The notes beneath the pieces were generated by a model. The model had not been told where the DNA came from and searched no databases. It was given only the letters and a program-made list of their open reading frames with translations. DNA of 43,223 nucleotides from Scleroderma bovista (lineage: Eukaryota > Basidiomycota > Agaricomycetes > Boletales > Sclerodermataceae), in contig JAYMGJ010000439.1 in assembly GCA_037178675.1 (NCBI GenBank), forward strand, positions 1 through 43,223, written 5' to 3'. The position numbers were made by a program, and so were the translations under genes. Of this stretch, positions 1-9,800 are shown piece by piece. Position 1 is the first letter of the stretch. The number at the start of each line of letters is the position of its first letter.

Positions 1-600
1 AAACCGTTGTCGTGGAATACAAGAAATGCAGAGTTTTGAGTCATGATTGAGATACGAAGAAAAGATGTGATCAAGTGGAGCTTGAAATTTGATGCGCTGA
101 TAGCTTGTAACGTGACTTGGTGATTGTGATGCTCGAGTCAACTCGCCCGAAGGTGGTTGTTTGATTCACACTTCCTGGATCCTCAACCTTGGTACAGACA
201 TGTTGCCGTAATTAGCTTGGATGGCTCAATCTTGAGCCTAATAGGTGGGTTTGATGGCTTCAATCTCTTGACACTTTCTGACGTTCTTTGGTTCATATAT
301 TGATGCGGTCTCAAAGCAGTGAGTCACGATCTCTGTTTCCGTCTCTCCTGGATGTTTGGAAAACACAACTCACGACTTCACACAATTTCACATAATAATT
401 CACGAGGCGGTTGACGCGTAGCCCACCCAGCAATTTGGGCTATCTCTGGATGGGGCTGTATGTGTCGATTGTCATATTATTCTGATGTGGCACCTTTTAG
501 ACTTATAGCCTCTGTTGTTCAACGGTGGATACTCGGTGTATCCCGTGCCAAAGGTATCTGCAACTACCACAGTAACGAGACTGACACCTCGACCTTCGAT
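1..600. other. No recognised gene
   Basis: I see no convincing reading frame and no family similarity here. The stretch could be upstream or captured flanking sequence for the histidine-kinase fragment that follows. Confidence 0.4.
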
Positions 601-611
601 AACCCAGATAC

Positions 612-925
612 TTATACTTGCGAAGCATGACAGTTAACATGCGGTCCATAGCCGAAGTCACAAATGAAGTCTCTCATGTGTTGGTCGGTACAGAGGGTAT
701 CTTGGGTGGACGGGCACCTGTCCCTGATGTACAAGGCATGTGGAAGGTACACTTTCTGGGTAACACTCCTTGTGCCCATGCGTCCACCAGGTGCTTACAG
801 ACATTGTTAACTCAGTGGCCATGGACCCGTCCAACCAATGCAGTTGATCGCAGGAATGGTACATGCTCGCCGTAGGTGACTTGACGAAGAAGATCGAAGT
901 TGACATGTGCGGCCGCAGACCAACT
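612..925 (+). pseudogene. NIK1: Fragment of a Nik1/Os-1-type group III hybrid histidine kinase (HAMP repeat region)
   Basis: The reading around 618-750 contains VGTEGILGG and VPDVQGMWK, and 863-920 reads GDLTKKIEVD. These are signatures of the tandem HAMP units of fungal group III hybrid histidine kinases, the osmosensing and fungicide-target kinases of the HOG pathway. The two pieces are separated by a likely intron (about 749-802, GTACAC to TTACAG) and the frame is broken between them. Between the two motifs the text still resembles the HAMP linker (VNSVAMDPSNQ) but has a stop. Only about one HAMP repeat is present; a full Nik1 has over 1,000 residues with several HAMPs, kinase and receiver domains. 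Retention of an intron-like segment argues for a copied genomic fragment rather than a cDNA-derived copy. Family call is from remembered motifs. Confidence 0.6.
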
Positions 926-1096
926 CCCGACTACCAACTACCACTATCATGCAGTAACGCCCACGCTAACGGCAACCACCACTGCACAATGATGACGACA
1001 GCTCCACCGCTAACACTCAATGACACCCATGGTGATGCAACCCATACATTATCATAGCATCGCACTATAGTACAAGATGAAATCATATCGAGAACT

Positions 1097-2420
1097 TCAA
1101 CTACGTGTCACTACCTTGACAAACATGTAAACGCTTCTCTGGGTTCGTACGAAGGGAGATGAGACCGAGAGGACATGAGTGATAAGGGAATCACGAACTA
1201 CGTGAAGCCAACTTGCGATAGCCCCGTCGTATACTAAATTGCTCGGCATGTGTCCTTCCAGGAAGGCCCAACGCGGCCTGTTGGAAACACAGTTCAAGCT
1301 CGCTGGTAATTTTTTGGATCGCAACCCTATCTTCGTCTGTAAGCGAGCCCTTTGGTGTTGGGTATTCGATGACGGGGATAGGTTTTCCCTCCATACGCAA
1401 AATAAATTGTTTGAGCGCAAAGACTATCTGCAGAAATTTCATAAAAATAGAGTGTCAGTTCAGTATATGATTGGACTCACATGTGCTAGGAGAAACACGA
1501 GGCCATAGGGGTTGGCGAAAGGGAGGGAAGTCCAGATCGGGAAGCCCTCGTCCTTGGTAACAGCGGAGTGGAGGATGCCTAACCACTTTGGGTACTGTGT
1601 GTCATACAACATATGCTCAATGATGGTGTACAGGTCTTCGTTACCAAACCATCCAGCAACCTAGTTGGATAGTAGAATGAAGTGAGAAGCGATGAGAATT
1701 GACTTACCTGAGGTGGGTTTACACTACTATCCATCATGTGGAGAAGGCCATACCCATATTCTCCAGAAAAGTTGACCATATGACAAATGTCATGGTAGTG
1801 AGCCAACGAGAACAATTCAGGAGAATGAATTATGCCACGGCTCGGGAGGTCGGAGGAAGTGTGAATTGTACTGTTGACGGCGGTCCAAATATGAGTCCTG
1901 AAGTGTTCGCATGTCAAAGCGATCTGAATGTAATGTAAGAGTGAGACATGTAATGACTACTGAACTTACCTGGTTGAAAATAATTTTGCGAAAGTCGACA
2001 TTCGTGAATGAGGATACAGCGACGGTCTTGCTACGTTTGATTCTACATTCCGCGTGTACAAGCTTCGTGCTTCTTACGCACACTAATGGCGGGATTAGTT
2101 TACAAATGAACGGCGATACAAATCACAACGTATCTTCTTCGGGATTCCAAGCAGGATTGAAAGTGAGTTCGCATTCGCAAGCTTGAGTAATGAATTTCCA
2201 ACACATGGCGGTGGTGGGTTTTTGTGAAATGGCCTCATGGAACATGGAGTTCCATACCATTGTGGCGAGATCCTTACAGAAGTGGCGTAAGATCGGCACT
2301 TGCAGGTGATTGAGTTCCATGATAAGAGGAGGGTCAGAGGCACCATCAACAACGATAACAGGAAATGAATGCCCAATGAAAAGATAACAATGTGTTTGGG
2401 TGGCTGCTCCCTCAGATGAG
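1097..2420 (-). CDS. Unrecognised multi-exon gene, hypothetical protein
   Basis: On the minus strand a series of open exons can be joined by clear GT-AG introns. One exon (about 2420-2125) contains VIVVDGASDPPLIMELNHL. Another (about 2080-1973) ends in RKIIFNQ at a GTAAGT donor; after a 46 nt intron the text continues IALTCEHFRTHIWTAVNS. The next donor follows VNPPQ at about 1710, and after a short intron the exon resumes VAGWFGNEDLYTIIEHML. A further intron near 1490-1438 leads into the exon containing IVFALKQFILRMEGKP. The frame is open through about six exons with protein-like composition, so it may be intact or recently captured. The junction near 2125-2080 is unclear to me. I do not recognise the family and assign no function. 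Confidence 0.5.
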
Positions 2421-2560
2421 GTGCATTCAACCCAGGAACTTCTGGAGGTCTGGCAAGGCTCCCAGGGACTAAGGAGACTAGGAAAACTAGAGAGTGGAAG
2501 GGTGGTTCAGTCACTCCAAGACTGAGCTCAAAGATATACACTGAAGAGAAGGATCTTTGC

Positions 2561-3140
2561 TTAGTAAGCTAAGTACAAGCCTACATAGCTAAGGTAAGAG
2601 TCCAGTATCAGTACTACCAATTCTACACCTAGAGACAGGACTGTCTCTACACCAACTATTGAAGGCGGCGGGGGTGGCAGGGGATGGGCGTCCTGATCCT
2701 CAGCATCGAGTGCAACTTGTACAGCATCATTGAATTCAGGAAATAATGATGTATCTGGCTCATCCGTGGGGGCCGCTGCATCATGATAAGTCACTGCCAA
2801 AGGATCCCCGCGCATCATGGCGTCGAGCCATAATGAGGGCCCTATACCGTCCGAGTGGTCACAGGACGAGGTAGCACCTCTAGAATACTTGATTTCTTCC
2901 ATGGCATCTTCAAAGAAAGTGGAAGGGCCCTGGAAAGTGAAAAAGGGAGAGGAGTCGCAGTTACCTGCGGACATCGCGATTGCAGACAAAAGCCAGATAA
3001 TACTCGATTCATAATATATATTCTCTTAGTAGTGATTGTGTCGAGGCTAGGCTTCGTGGACTCAACCTTATAAGTTGTTGTGTTCCCACACACTTCATCA
3101 ATCTATTGCTAATCATATAGATCTTCTCACTCGAACTCCT
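2561..3140 (-). CDS. Hypothetical open frame, possibly 5' part of a minus-strand gene
   Basis: A 142-codon frame at 2989-2561 is acidic and contains a run of six prolines. A possible 35 nt intron (GTAACTGC to CTTTCCAG) near 2982-2948 would join it to upstream text ending in LSGFCLQSRC. At 3155, where the copia element is inserted, the minus strand reads RIVAEGVRVRR, which weakly resembles a stretch of fungal GYP7 Rab GAPs. The continuation across the insertion at 11929 does not keep that frame. No function assigned. Confidence 0.3.
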
Positions 3141-3150
3141 TCAGCGACTA

Positions 3151-3155
3151 TCCTC
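3151..3155 (+). repeat. Target-site duplication of the copia element, left copy
   Basis: TCCTC lies immediately left of the 5' LTR and is repeated at 11924-11928 immediately right of the 3' LTR. Both outer edges of the element are therefore exact. Confidence 0.92.
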
Positions 3156-3430
3156 TGTTGAAGTCACACGTGCACCCGGCGTAAACCGTCGACGAAGTGC
3201 GCACAAGACTGCGACCCATATTAGTGTAGACTTAGTAATAGTCCTCTTTAGAGTAGGTGTTACATGTCACACGTCACATGTCACACTATTTGTTGTATAT
3301 AAACAGCGTCCACCGCTTATATAATATAACAGCTCTTGACCAGCTACTGCTACCATCTCAGGTTGTGCACTCCACCCAACAGGTGAGTTGGAGTAGCAGT
3401 TCCTCTACGTATATAGGTATTGCTTCAACA
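3156..3430 (+). repeat. 5' LTR of the copia element
   Basis: 275 bp, TGTTGAAG to CTTCAACA. It contains a short tandem run of ACATGTCAC-like units and a TATA-like TTGTATATAAACAG near 3290-3305, a plausible core promoter. The LTR is 27 bp shorter than its partner because it has fewer of these units. Most substitutions between the two LTRs are CG versus CA or TG, for example GGCGTAAACCG against GGCATAAACTG. Confidence 0.95.
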
Positions 3431-3444
3431 GGTTATGAGCCCTG
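3431..3444 (+). promoter_or_regulatory. Primer binding site, probable half-tRNA initiator Met type
   Basis: GGTTATGAGCCCTG directly follows the 5' LTR. It is the reverse complement of the anticodon arm of eukaryotic initiator tRNA-Met (loop CUCAUAA), not of a tRNA 3' CCA end. Drosophila copia and yeast Ty5 are primed by an internally cleaved initiator-tRNA half in just this way. The match is from memory of the yeast tRNA sequence. Confidence 0.75.
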
Positions 3445-3813
3445 TGAGCGCACTGTGTGCAGCAATGCACCAGGCAGCGCTCCAGCTCCCTGAGCGTCGC
3501 TTTAATTAGCTTGACGCTGTGGACCACAGTGAGCTCCTAGCTGAGCCCCTGCACAGCCACAAGGCGAAGTCAGTTGATGACTTGCACCAGACAGTGAGCT
3601 CCTAGTTGAGCACCTGTACTGCCACAGGCGAAGTTCATCAATGACTTGCGCCAACCATGGCGAACATTGTCAATGACTTGCGCTGGCATACCCTAGTCAT
3701 GAGTTAGCTGTTGACAGAAGTGCTTTCACTAGCACTCAGGTGTTTCTTCTCTTCTTGCTTGTCCGTTGTCACATTCATTTGCTGACTCTGTTGACTCCCA
3801 ATAGAACATCACC
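3445..3813 (+). other. Copia leader with short tandem repeat
   Basis: Non-coding leader between the primer site and the gag ATG. It holds two near-copies of a unit of about 66 bp, each starting CAGTGAGCTCCTAG and ending in GGCGAAGT (about 3528-3590 and 3594-3655), followed by repeats of ATGACTTGCGC. This may be packaging or regulatory sequence; no function is shown. Confidence 0.5.
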
Positions 3814-4492
3814 ATGTCCAGCGCTCTCGACAAGATGGTTCCCGTGTTCACTGGCTCCAACTGGCAGCAGTGGCACACTTCTATGCAGGCCTACCTTCGG
3901 GCACAAGGCCAATGGTACGTTTATTCAACGACACAACCCACTGCGGGTCACGACGACCAAAAAGAGTGGGATGACAACACCGAGAGAGCGCTTGGCAATA
4001 TCACCTTGCGCCTCGCCCCCTCTATCCAGGTTGCGGTCTCGAATCTCGACAACATTAAGGACGTCTGGGACCACCTCAAGAAGAACTTCGGCGCCCCCAG
4101 TATTGGCTCTGCCTATGCTGAGCTTAGCAAGCTCCTGGCGACTACCATTCCCGCTGGCTCCCATCCCGCTCCAGCTATCACCAAGGTGCTCAGTCACTTC
4201 GCTTATCTGAAGGATGCTGGCTTCGAGTTCCCTGCCCCTGTGCAGGCAATGATCATTCTGTGCAAGCTCCCTCCCACCATGGAGGTTGTAGCTCAAATTC
4301 TCAGCCAGACGTCGCCGGACAAGATCAAGAATCTGAAGCCCGATGGGATTGTCAAGGCCGCCACGCTCTCATTTGAGCAGAAAGGCGCCTCTTTGCGCGC
4401 CGGTGGTAAGGGCCCCCAGGCCAACAAGCTTAGCGCTGTGAAGCGCAAGCCGGCTGACCCAAAGATCGCCCAGCAGCAGCAGCAGCAAGGCG
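3814..4492 (+). CDS. Copia Gag, N-terminal part, interrupted
   Basis: The ATG at 3814 opens a frame of about 226 residues of Ty1/copia Gag (UBN2-like) type. It starts with MVPVFTGSNWQQWHTSMQAY and includes DVWDHLKKNFG, both typical of the family. Gag assembles the virus-like particle that houses reverse transcription. The frame runs into a CAG-repeat polyglutamine tract at about 4470-4488 and is then broken. Sequence past 4493 is in changed frames and looks foreign or scrambled. The Gag tail rich in Gly, Lys and Arg resumes at about 6830 in the pol frame. Confidence 0.8.
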
Positions 4493-5007
4493 ATGTCACG
4501 CACCAAACGTGTTTGGTACTGTGGACATGGAGAAAGTTAGCCGATGAAACTAATGCGAAGAACGCACACCCAAGATCTGTTGAAAGATTGTCCCGACTTG
4601 AGGGATACAGACAGCCCTCGCTATCCATATCACGCAAAGTCATGACTATCCTTATGCGAAGGATGAATACAAGCTTGTCATAGCCATCTATCGCACAAGA
4701 ATGACTATCCTGGAGCAAGAGATGAATGCCATCGTCTGGCAGTCATCCCTCGCACAAGAACCGCCAAGAAGCAGAAGAATCCAAGGATTGATGATCATTT
4801 CAGTATGAGAGAGGAATGCAACCTACTGCAGTCCAACTCCCATACAAGAACAACCAAAGAAGCAGAAGAAACGAAGGAGAAACGAAGGAGAAAAGGAAGA
4901 ATCATTTTTAGCGCCCAAATGTCAAATTTAGGCGCCCAGTGCCGGCATTCCGATATTTTGAATAGCTCCGCCATTTTTGAAGCTATCAATCATGTGACTA
5001 TACCATC

Positions 5008-5505
5008 ATGGAGCCTAGACCGTGGTCTATCTGCCTGTCAAGTTCCGACGTAAATCCGTTCATTTCCCACGGAGATATTCCACCCGCAATCCAGACACCC
5101 ACTTCATCACTCACTATGGAGTCCGCATTTTCTCTGGAACGTTTCTCTGCTATTGCAGCAGACCTCAACTATGTCCTGCTCTTGGGACAGCCTCTCCCTG
5201 AGCTCCTGTGTACTGTCTGGTACATATCTTCCCAGCCTTCTCCCTCAGTCCCTCTCATTCTCGGTCAGCACGTTCTCCTCGTCAGTCCTGCGTCGCGCAC
5301 ATACTTTGGTCGTCTCAAGTCTATCGTTAGACTTGAAAATTCATACCTGGTCATCTCTGTGTCTCCTGAGTCCTCTGCATATGGTCCTTTCATCCCAGAG
5401 TCCTGTCACATCCATCTCCCTCTATCATTCATCTCGCTTCCCTGGACACGTCGAATCCGCTACTTGCGATTCTCTTCCCTGCTATCCCGCAACAAACACG
5501 AATGA
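5008..5505 (+). CDS. Unrecognised 165-residue frame inside the nested insertion
   Basis: The frame starts MEPRPWSICLSSS and ends LSRNKHE, just upstream of a TG-starting LTR-like segment. Composition is protein-like, rich in Ser, Leu and Pro, with no long hydrophobic helix that I would call a membrane segment. Position suggests the last ORF of a retroelement before its 3' LTR. I do not recognise the family, and the ATG choice is arbitrary since the upstream end is not defined. Confidence 0.35.
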   Translation: MEPRPWSICLSSSDVNPFISHGDIPPAIQTPTSSLTMESAFSLERFSAIAADLNYVLLLGQPLPELLCTVWYISSQPSPSVPLILGQHVLLVSPASRTYFGRLKSIVRLENSYLVISVSPESSAYGPFIPESCHIHLPLSFISLPWTRRIRYLRFSSLLSRNKHE

Positions 5506-5638
5506 AACAGTGCTCTAGAACCCTTCTTAGAAGCCCTAATAGAGTACAGAACCTTCCCCTTACTGCTCAAGGGAAGACTGCACTTCGGGAGCACCAAATT
5601 TCGCGTTTTTGCTCTACAGAAGCTCAATCCAAGGGATT

Positions 5639-6787
5639 TGTGACACTCTGTGACCAGCTGTGACTCTACTTGTCATTCCAGGCCCCCTGACACTGCTCTT
5701 CTGGTCGGATCAATTATTTTATTATCCCCCAGCCACTCCCATCAGTGGCACTGCTTCAGAAGCTCATCTCCAGATCTAAAGTTCAATAAATCATAGGTTG
5801 TGCTTCCCTTCTTTCTGAGTCACACAGAGTCACTCTGGCTCACTCTGACTCACTCTGCTGCGCATTATTCATCCCCTCTTGGCATTACTAATCCCCATTA
5901 CTCCCCTTACCAATCACTTACCAATCATCCTTCAAATCATGCTTATCATGCTGCTTATCAATTCATGACTCATGCCCCTATGATTCATATGCATTATGTC
6001 ATCGCATATGCTCATTTAGCTTCGATCTACTCATCCCATGCTTTCTCCCCCTCTCTTTTGGGCCCCATGCAATGATTTTTCCATATTCTTGGTTATACAC
6101 CCCTTTTTACCTATGTTTTTGCTCTTTCCCTTGGCTCAGCAGCTTGTTCAGGCTCTCCCCATCGATGACTCAGCCTGATTACACTGCTTATCAATCGCTT
6201 ACCAATTTCTTACCAATCTCTTACCAAGCACTTAGTCATTTGTGCTTACAGGGCCACAGCCCCTCCTGTATATAAACCAGCAGCCAAAGGCTGCAAGGAA
6301 GTGTCTGCTTCCCCCTCAATAAAGCGACCACATTCACTCTCCCTCACTGTCTATAAGCTCTATCTCTGTCTTTGGACTTGTAGGTCACTCAGTGCTGGCC
6401 TAAAGCTCCTATATTGCTGTTTATCAGATATATCTTGTATCTGATCATTTCTCTAGGCTGAAGCGCAGTCTAGCATCACTGTCCACTCCATCCAATCACT
6501 GTCCATCGCATTCTTGAAGCAGGAACTGTCCCCTTGCTTCCCTGTTGCTCCATCACTGCTGTTACACCCCTGTTGCCAATCTATCATCGCTCTTCTATCC
6601 CAGGACTCTTCCTAACCACTGTGGTAGGCTGAAGAGGAGTCAATACCATCCCCAGTCGCATCTATTCCCCATCAGAAGCCCTTCCCTTCCCTCCTGCATC
6701 CTGCCTGAAGGCGTGCAGCACATCCCCCTGAGGAGATTAAATACCAGAAATGCAAAGGAAGACCACCACTCGCATATTGCTGTCATT
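5639..6787 (+). repeat. LTR-like segment of the nested insertion
   Basis: Starts TGTGACACTCTG after a purine-rich CCAAGGGA, as an LTR follows a polypurine tract. It contains a TATA box (CTGTATATAAACC near 6270) and AATAAA near 6319, spaced as in an LTR promoter and poly(A) region. The right end is a guess at CTGTCA near 6787. No partner LTR is seen in the window. Confidence 0.4.
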
Positions 6788-6827
6788 TGGTGTTGGTTGT
6801 TGGTTGTTCTGACCTCTTCCCTCACTT

Positions 6828-9800
6828 AGGCGCACAGCGGGTCCAACGGCGGTGCGAGCGGAAACGCTCCTGCCCAAGGACAGGGAGGCCACACTCGACG
6901 TGGCGGCAAGAAGGCTCGCACTCACCGTGAGAACACCCAACAAGCCGCCTTCGCTACTTACGTCCACTACGATGGACCAGAGCCCACCGTCGACCCTCGT
7001 GCCTTGGCTCACACTCCCGGTGCTGCCCACTACAGCCCCCCCGCTTTTGAAAATACTATCAAGGCCTTCGATCTGGCACACTGTCTGGGGGTAGAGCCCT
7101 CCTGCCAAACCATCCGCATCCTTGACCAAGTTGTGTCGATGGCAAGTGCAAATCTAGACCAGCCCGAGGCCGGTCCCACCTCACTGAAGCGCCCTCATCT
7201 TGAGGAGCGCATCACGATGTATGAGGAGGATGCCATCTCCCTTGGGGATGATGAACCATTCGCCCACGAGCCTTTCGCCGACGACAAGTTCAACGAAATC
7301 GACGCGATGGTCCTCGACCGCTACAACGCGACGTCAATGGTGATGGGCGCGGAGGCCAGCCTTTTCAGGCAAGTACCTTCTGCATGCGTGCTGACTGACA
7401 CTGACACGCTCCCTTTACATGTGCGCTTTACGCCGTCACTGTATATAGCGAGTAGTAACTACAATTTGTCATGTTGTGTCTCCTCAAGTAAAGCATATAT
7501 TTGTTCGTGTTCTCATGAAACGAGTGATGCACCCTGTGCTGGCTGTAAGGGAAAAATGGTTGACGATAGTGAACTTTCTGGTGCCTTCTGGCTTCTAGAC
7601 TCTGGCGCATCACACCACTTCACCGGTGACATAGGCGATTTCGCCTCCTACAACGCGCTAAAGCAAGCACACTACGCCAAAATGGCTAATGGTGTAGCAC
7701 TGATTGCTGGCATTGGCACGGTATTACTCCGGTGCCTAGACCACAACTCAGGGGATGAGAAAGTTATCACACTCACCCAAGTGCTCCATATGCCAGGTGC
7801 TACTGCACGCCTTATTTCTATGGGCGAAATGCTCCAGCGTAATTACAAAGTCACTGGCGATAAGCGAGGCATTAGCCTCATTCATAAAGCTGAACGCCTA
7901 TGGTTTGGGCCAGACCCAGAAGACGATCGCAACATCATTTTCGGGATTAGATCTATCCCGATAATTAGATCTAACTACATTGCCTCTGTGAGCAAAGTCG
8001 ATTACGACATTATGCACCGGAGATTCAGGCACCCCTCGAAGGAAGTACTCCGATGCGCGCAAAAACATACGCAGCGCTTCCCGGAGATTCACTTTCCTAC
8101 TGAGGACTGTGTTTGCCCTGGATGTGCTCTTGGCAAGATGCCCAATCGAGCTTTCCCAGAGAACGAAAGACGTGCTTCTAAGCCCTTCGAGCTAGTGCAC
8201 TCTGATCTCAAATCCTTCCCGGTTACGTTGTACCGGAAGTTTAAATACGTTATCACCTTCTACGACAACTATACTTCTCACACCTGGACTATGCCTCTTC
8301 GCTCCAAAGCTGCAGCGATTACGGCTGCCAAAAATTTCCTCGAAATGGTGCGCGTCCAACATGATACGCACGTCGTTGGATGGATGTCTGATGCCGGTGG
8401 AGAGTATAAATCCGATCTATTTGATCGAGCACTCCTTGAAAAAGGAATAAAAATATATCAAAGTGCTCCAAGAACCCCCATGCAGAATGGCCGCGCCGAG
8501 CATTTAGGGTGCACTCTCATGGATAAAGCTGAGTCTATGCAGCATCAAGCCTGCATCCCTGACTCCTGGTGGGAATTTGCGTTCGCTCACGCAACTCACC
8601 TTTACAACCGTACCCCGGTAGCTCGCCTGCGATGGTGCACCCCCCATGAAATGCTTAAGGGGGAGATGCCTAACATCGACCACCTACGTGTGTTTGGCTG
8701 TGGAGCATTTGTATACCTCCCAGCAACAGCTAGAGCGAATAAGATGGCTCCCAAGTCGGAGCTTATGACCTATGTCGGTGTTGCCCCTGGCAATGAGCGC
8801 AACTTCTTGTTTATGCGCTCCACCAATGCAGTGTTTACTGCTGCTCACGCCATCTTTGACGAGCGTCACTTCCCTCGCTGCCCCAAAAACAGGCGTGAAC
8901 CTCTCAAGAACCCTTTCGGAAGTAGAGTTTAAAAGTCCAGTCCATAGGACCACAAAAAGACCAGAAACTGGACTGGACTGGACTGGTCGCAACCGGACTG
9001 CAGTTGCCAGTTGCCTACTTTTGAGAATGATGAAAAAGACTGGTTGCAACCGGTTGCAACCGCATTATGTAAGCAATACATATATGGTATAAAAACCCCT
9101 ATATTACAGGCTAATTTTGGCCTGCAGTGGGTCTTAAGGGGTGTAAAACTGATCTTTTTGGATGAAATATGGCACAAATAAATATATAATGACTTGTATA
9201 TAATTACTACAGTCTATAAATAGTATTTAGATGCTATCTGACACACCTTTGATGTGAAAAACATCAATAAAATGCAAAAAAACCGGTTTTTTAGTGGTTT
9301 GGACTGGTTTTTTTAGCAGTTTTGGACTGGTCTTTTTGAAAACCGGTTGCAACCACTTTGGACCAGTCTTTAAGCGGTCCATGAACCATTCCCAGGCTTC
9401 CAAAAGCAGTCCAGTCCGGTCCTCTTCCAAAAAAGGCAAAAAAACCGGACTGGACTGGACTTTTAAACTCTATTCGGAAGGGCAAATCCGAAACCTACCA
9501 CCGATTGACCAGGGAATCCCCCTGATGATATCGACAGTGATGACGATGTGGAACATGACCATGGCTACCCACATCCCCAAGCGCAGGATGACGATCCAAA
9601 GCGCGAGGAACCTGAGGCTCCTGAGGAAGAGCCTAATCAAATAAATCCTCCCCATACGCCATCTCCAGTGCCTCCACCGGCACTGAGAACGCCTTCACCA
9701 GCGAGAAATCCGCCACCTCCGGCACCACAGCGCCCTGGCCGAGCTGAACGCCGCCAGAATGTGCCACGACCCCCTGCAGTGAATATCCCTGCCCGCCCCC

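Larger units (their letters stand above)
4493..6827. mobile_element. Nested insertion in copia gag, ends uncertain
   Basis: Copia coding stops making sense after 4492 and resumes near 6830. AGGCG occurs at both edges (4488-4492 and 6828-6832) and could be a 5 bp target duplication, but the inserted ends ATGTCACG and CCTCACTT are not inverted repeats. Some of 4493-4905 (Lys/Arg-rich, with a degraded CCHC-like stretch) might still belong to a Gag. The insert contains a 165-codon frame at 5008 and an LTR-like segment from 5639, so it may be the 3' part of another LTR element. Exact borders need comparison with an empty copy. Confidence 0.5.
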
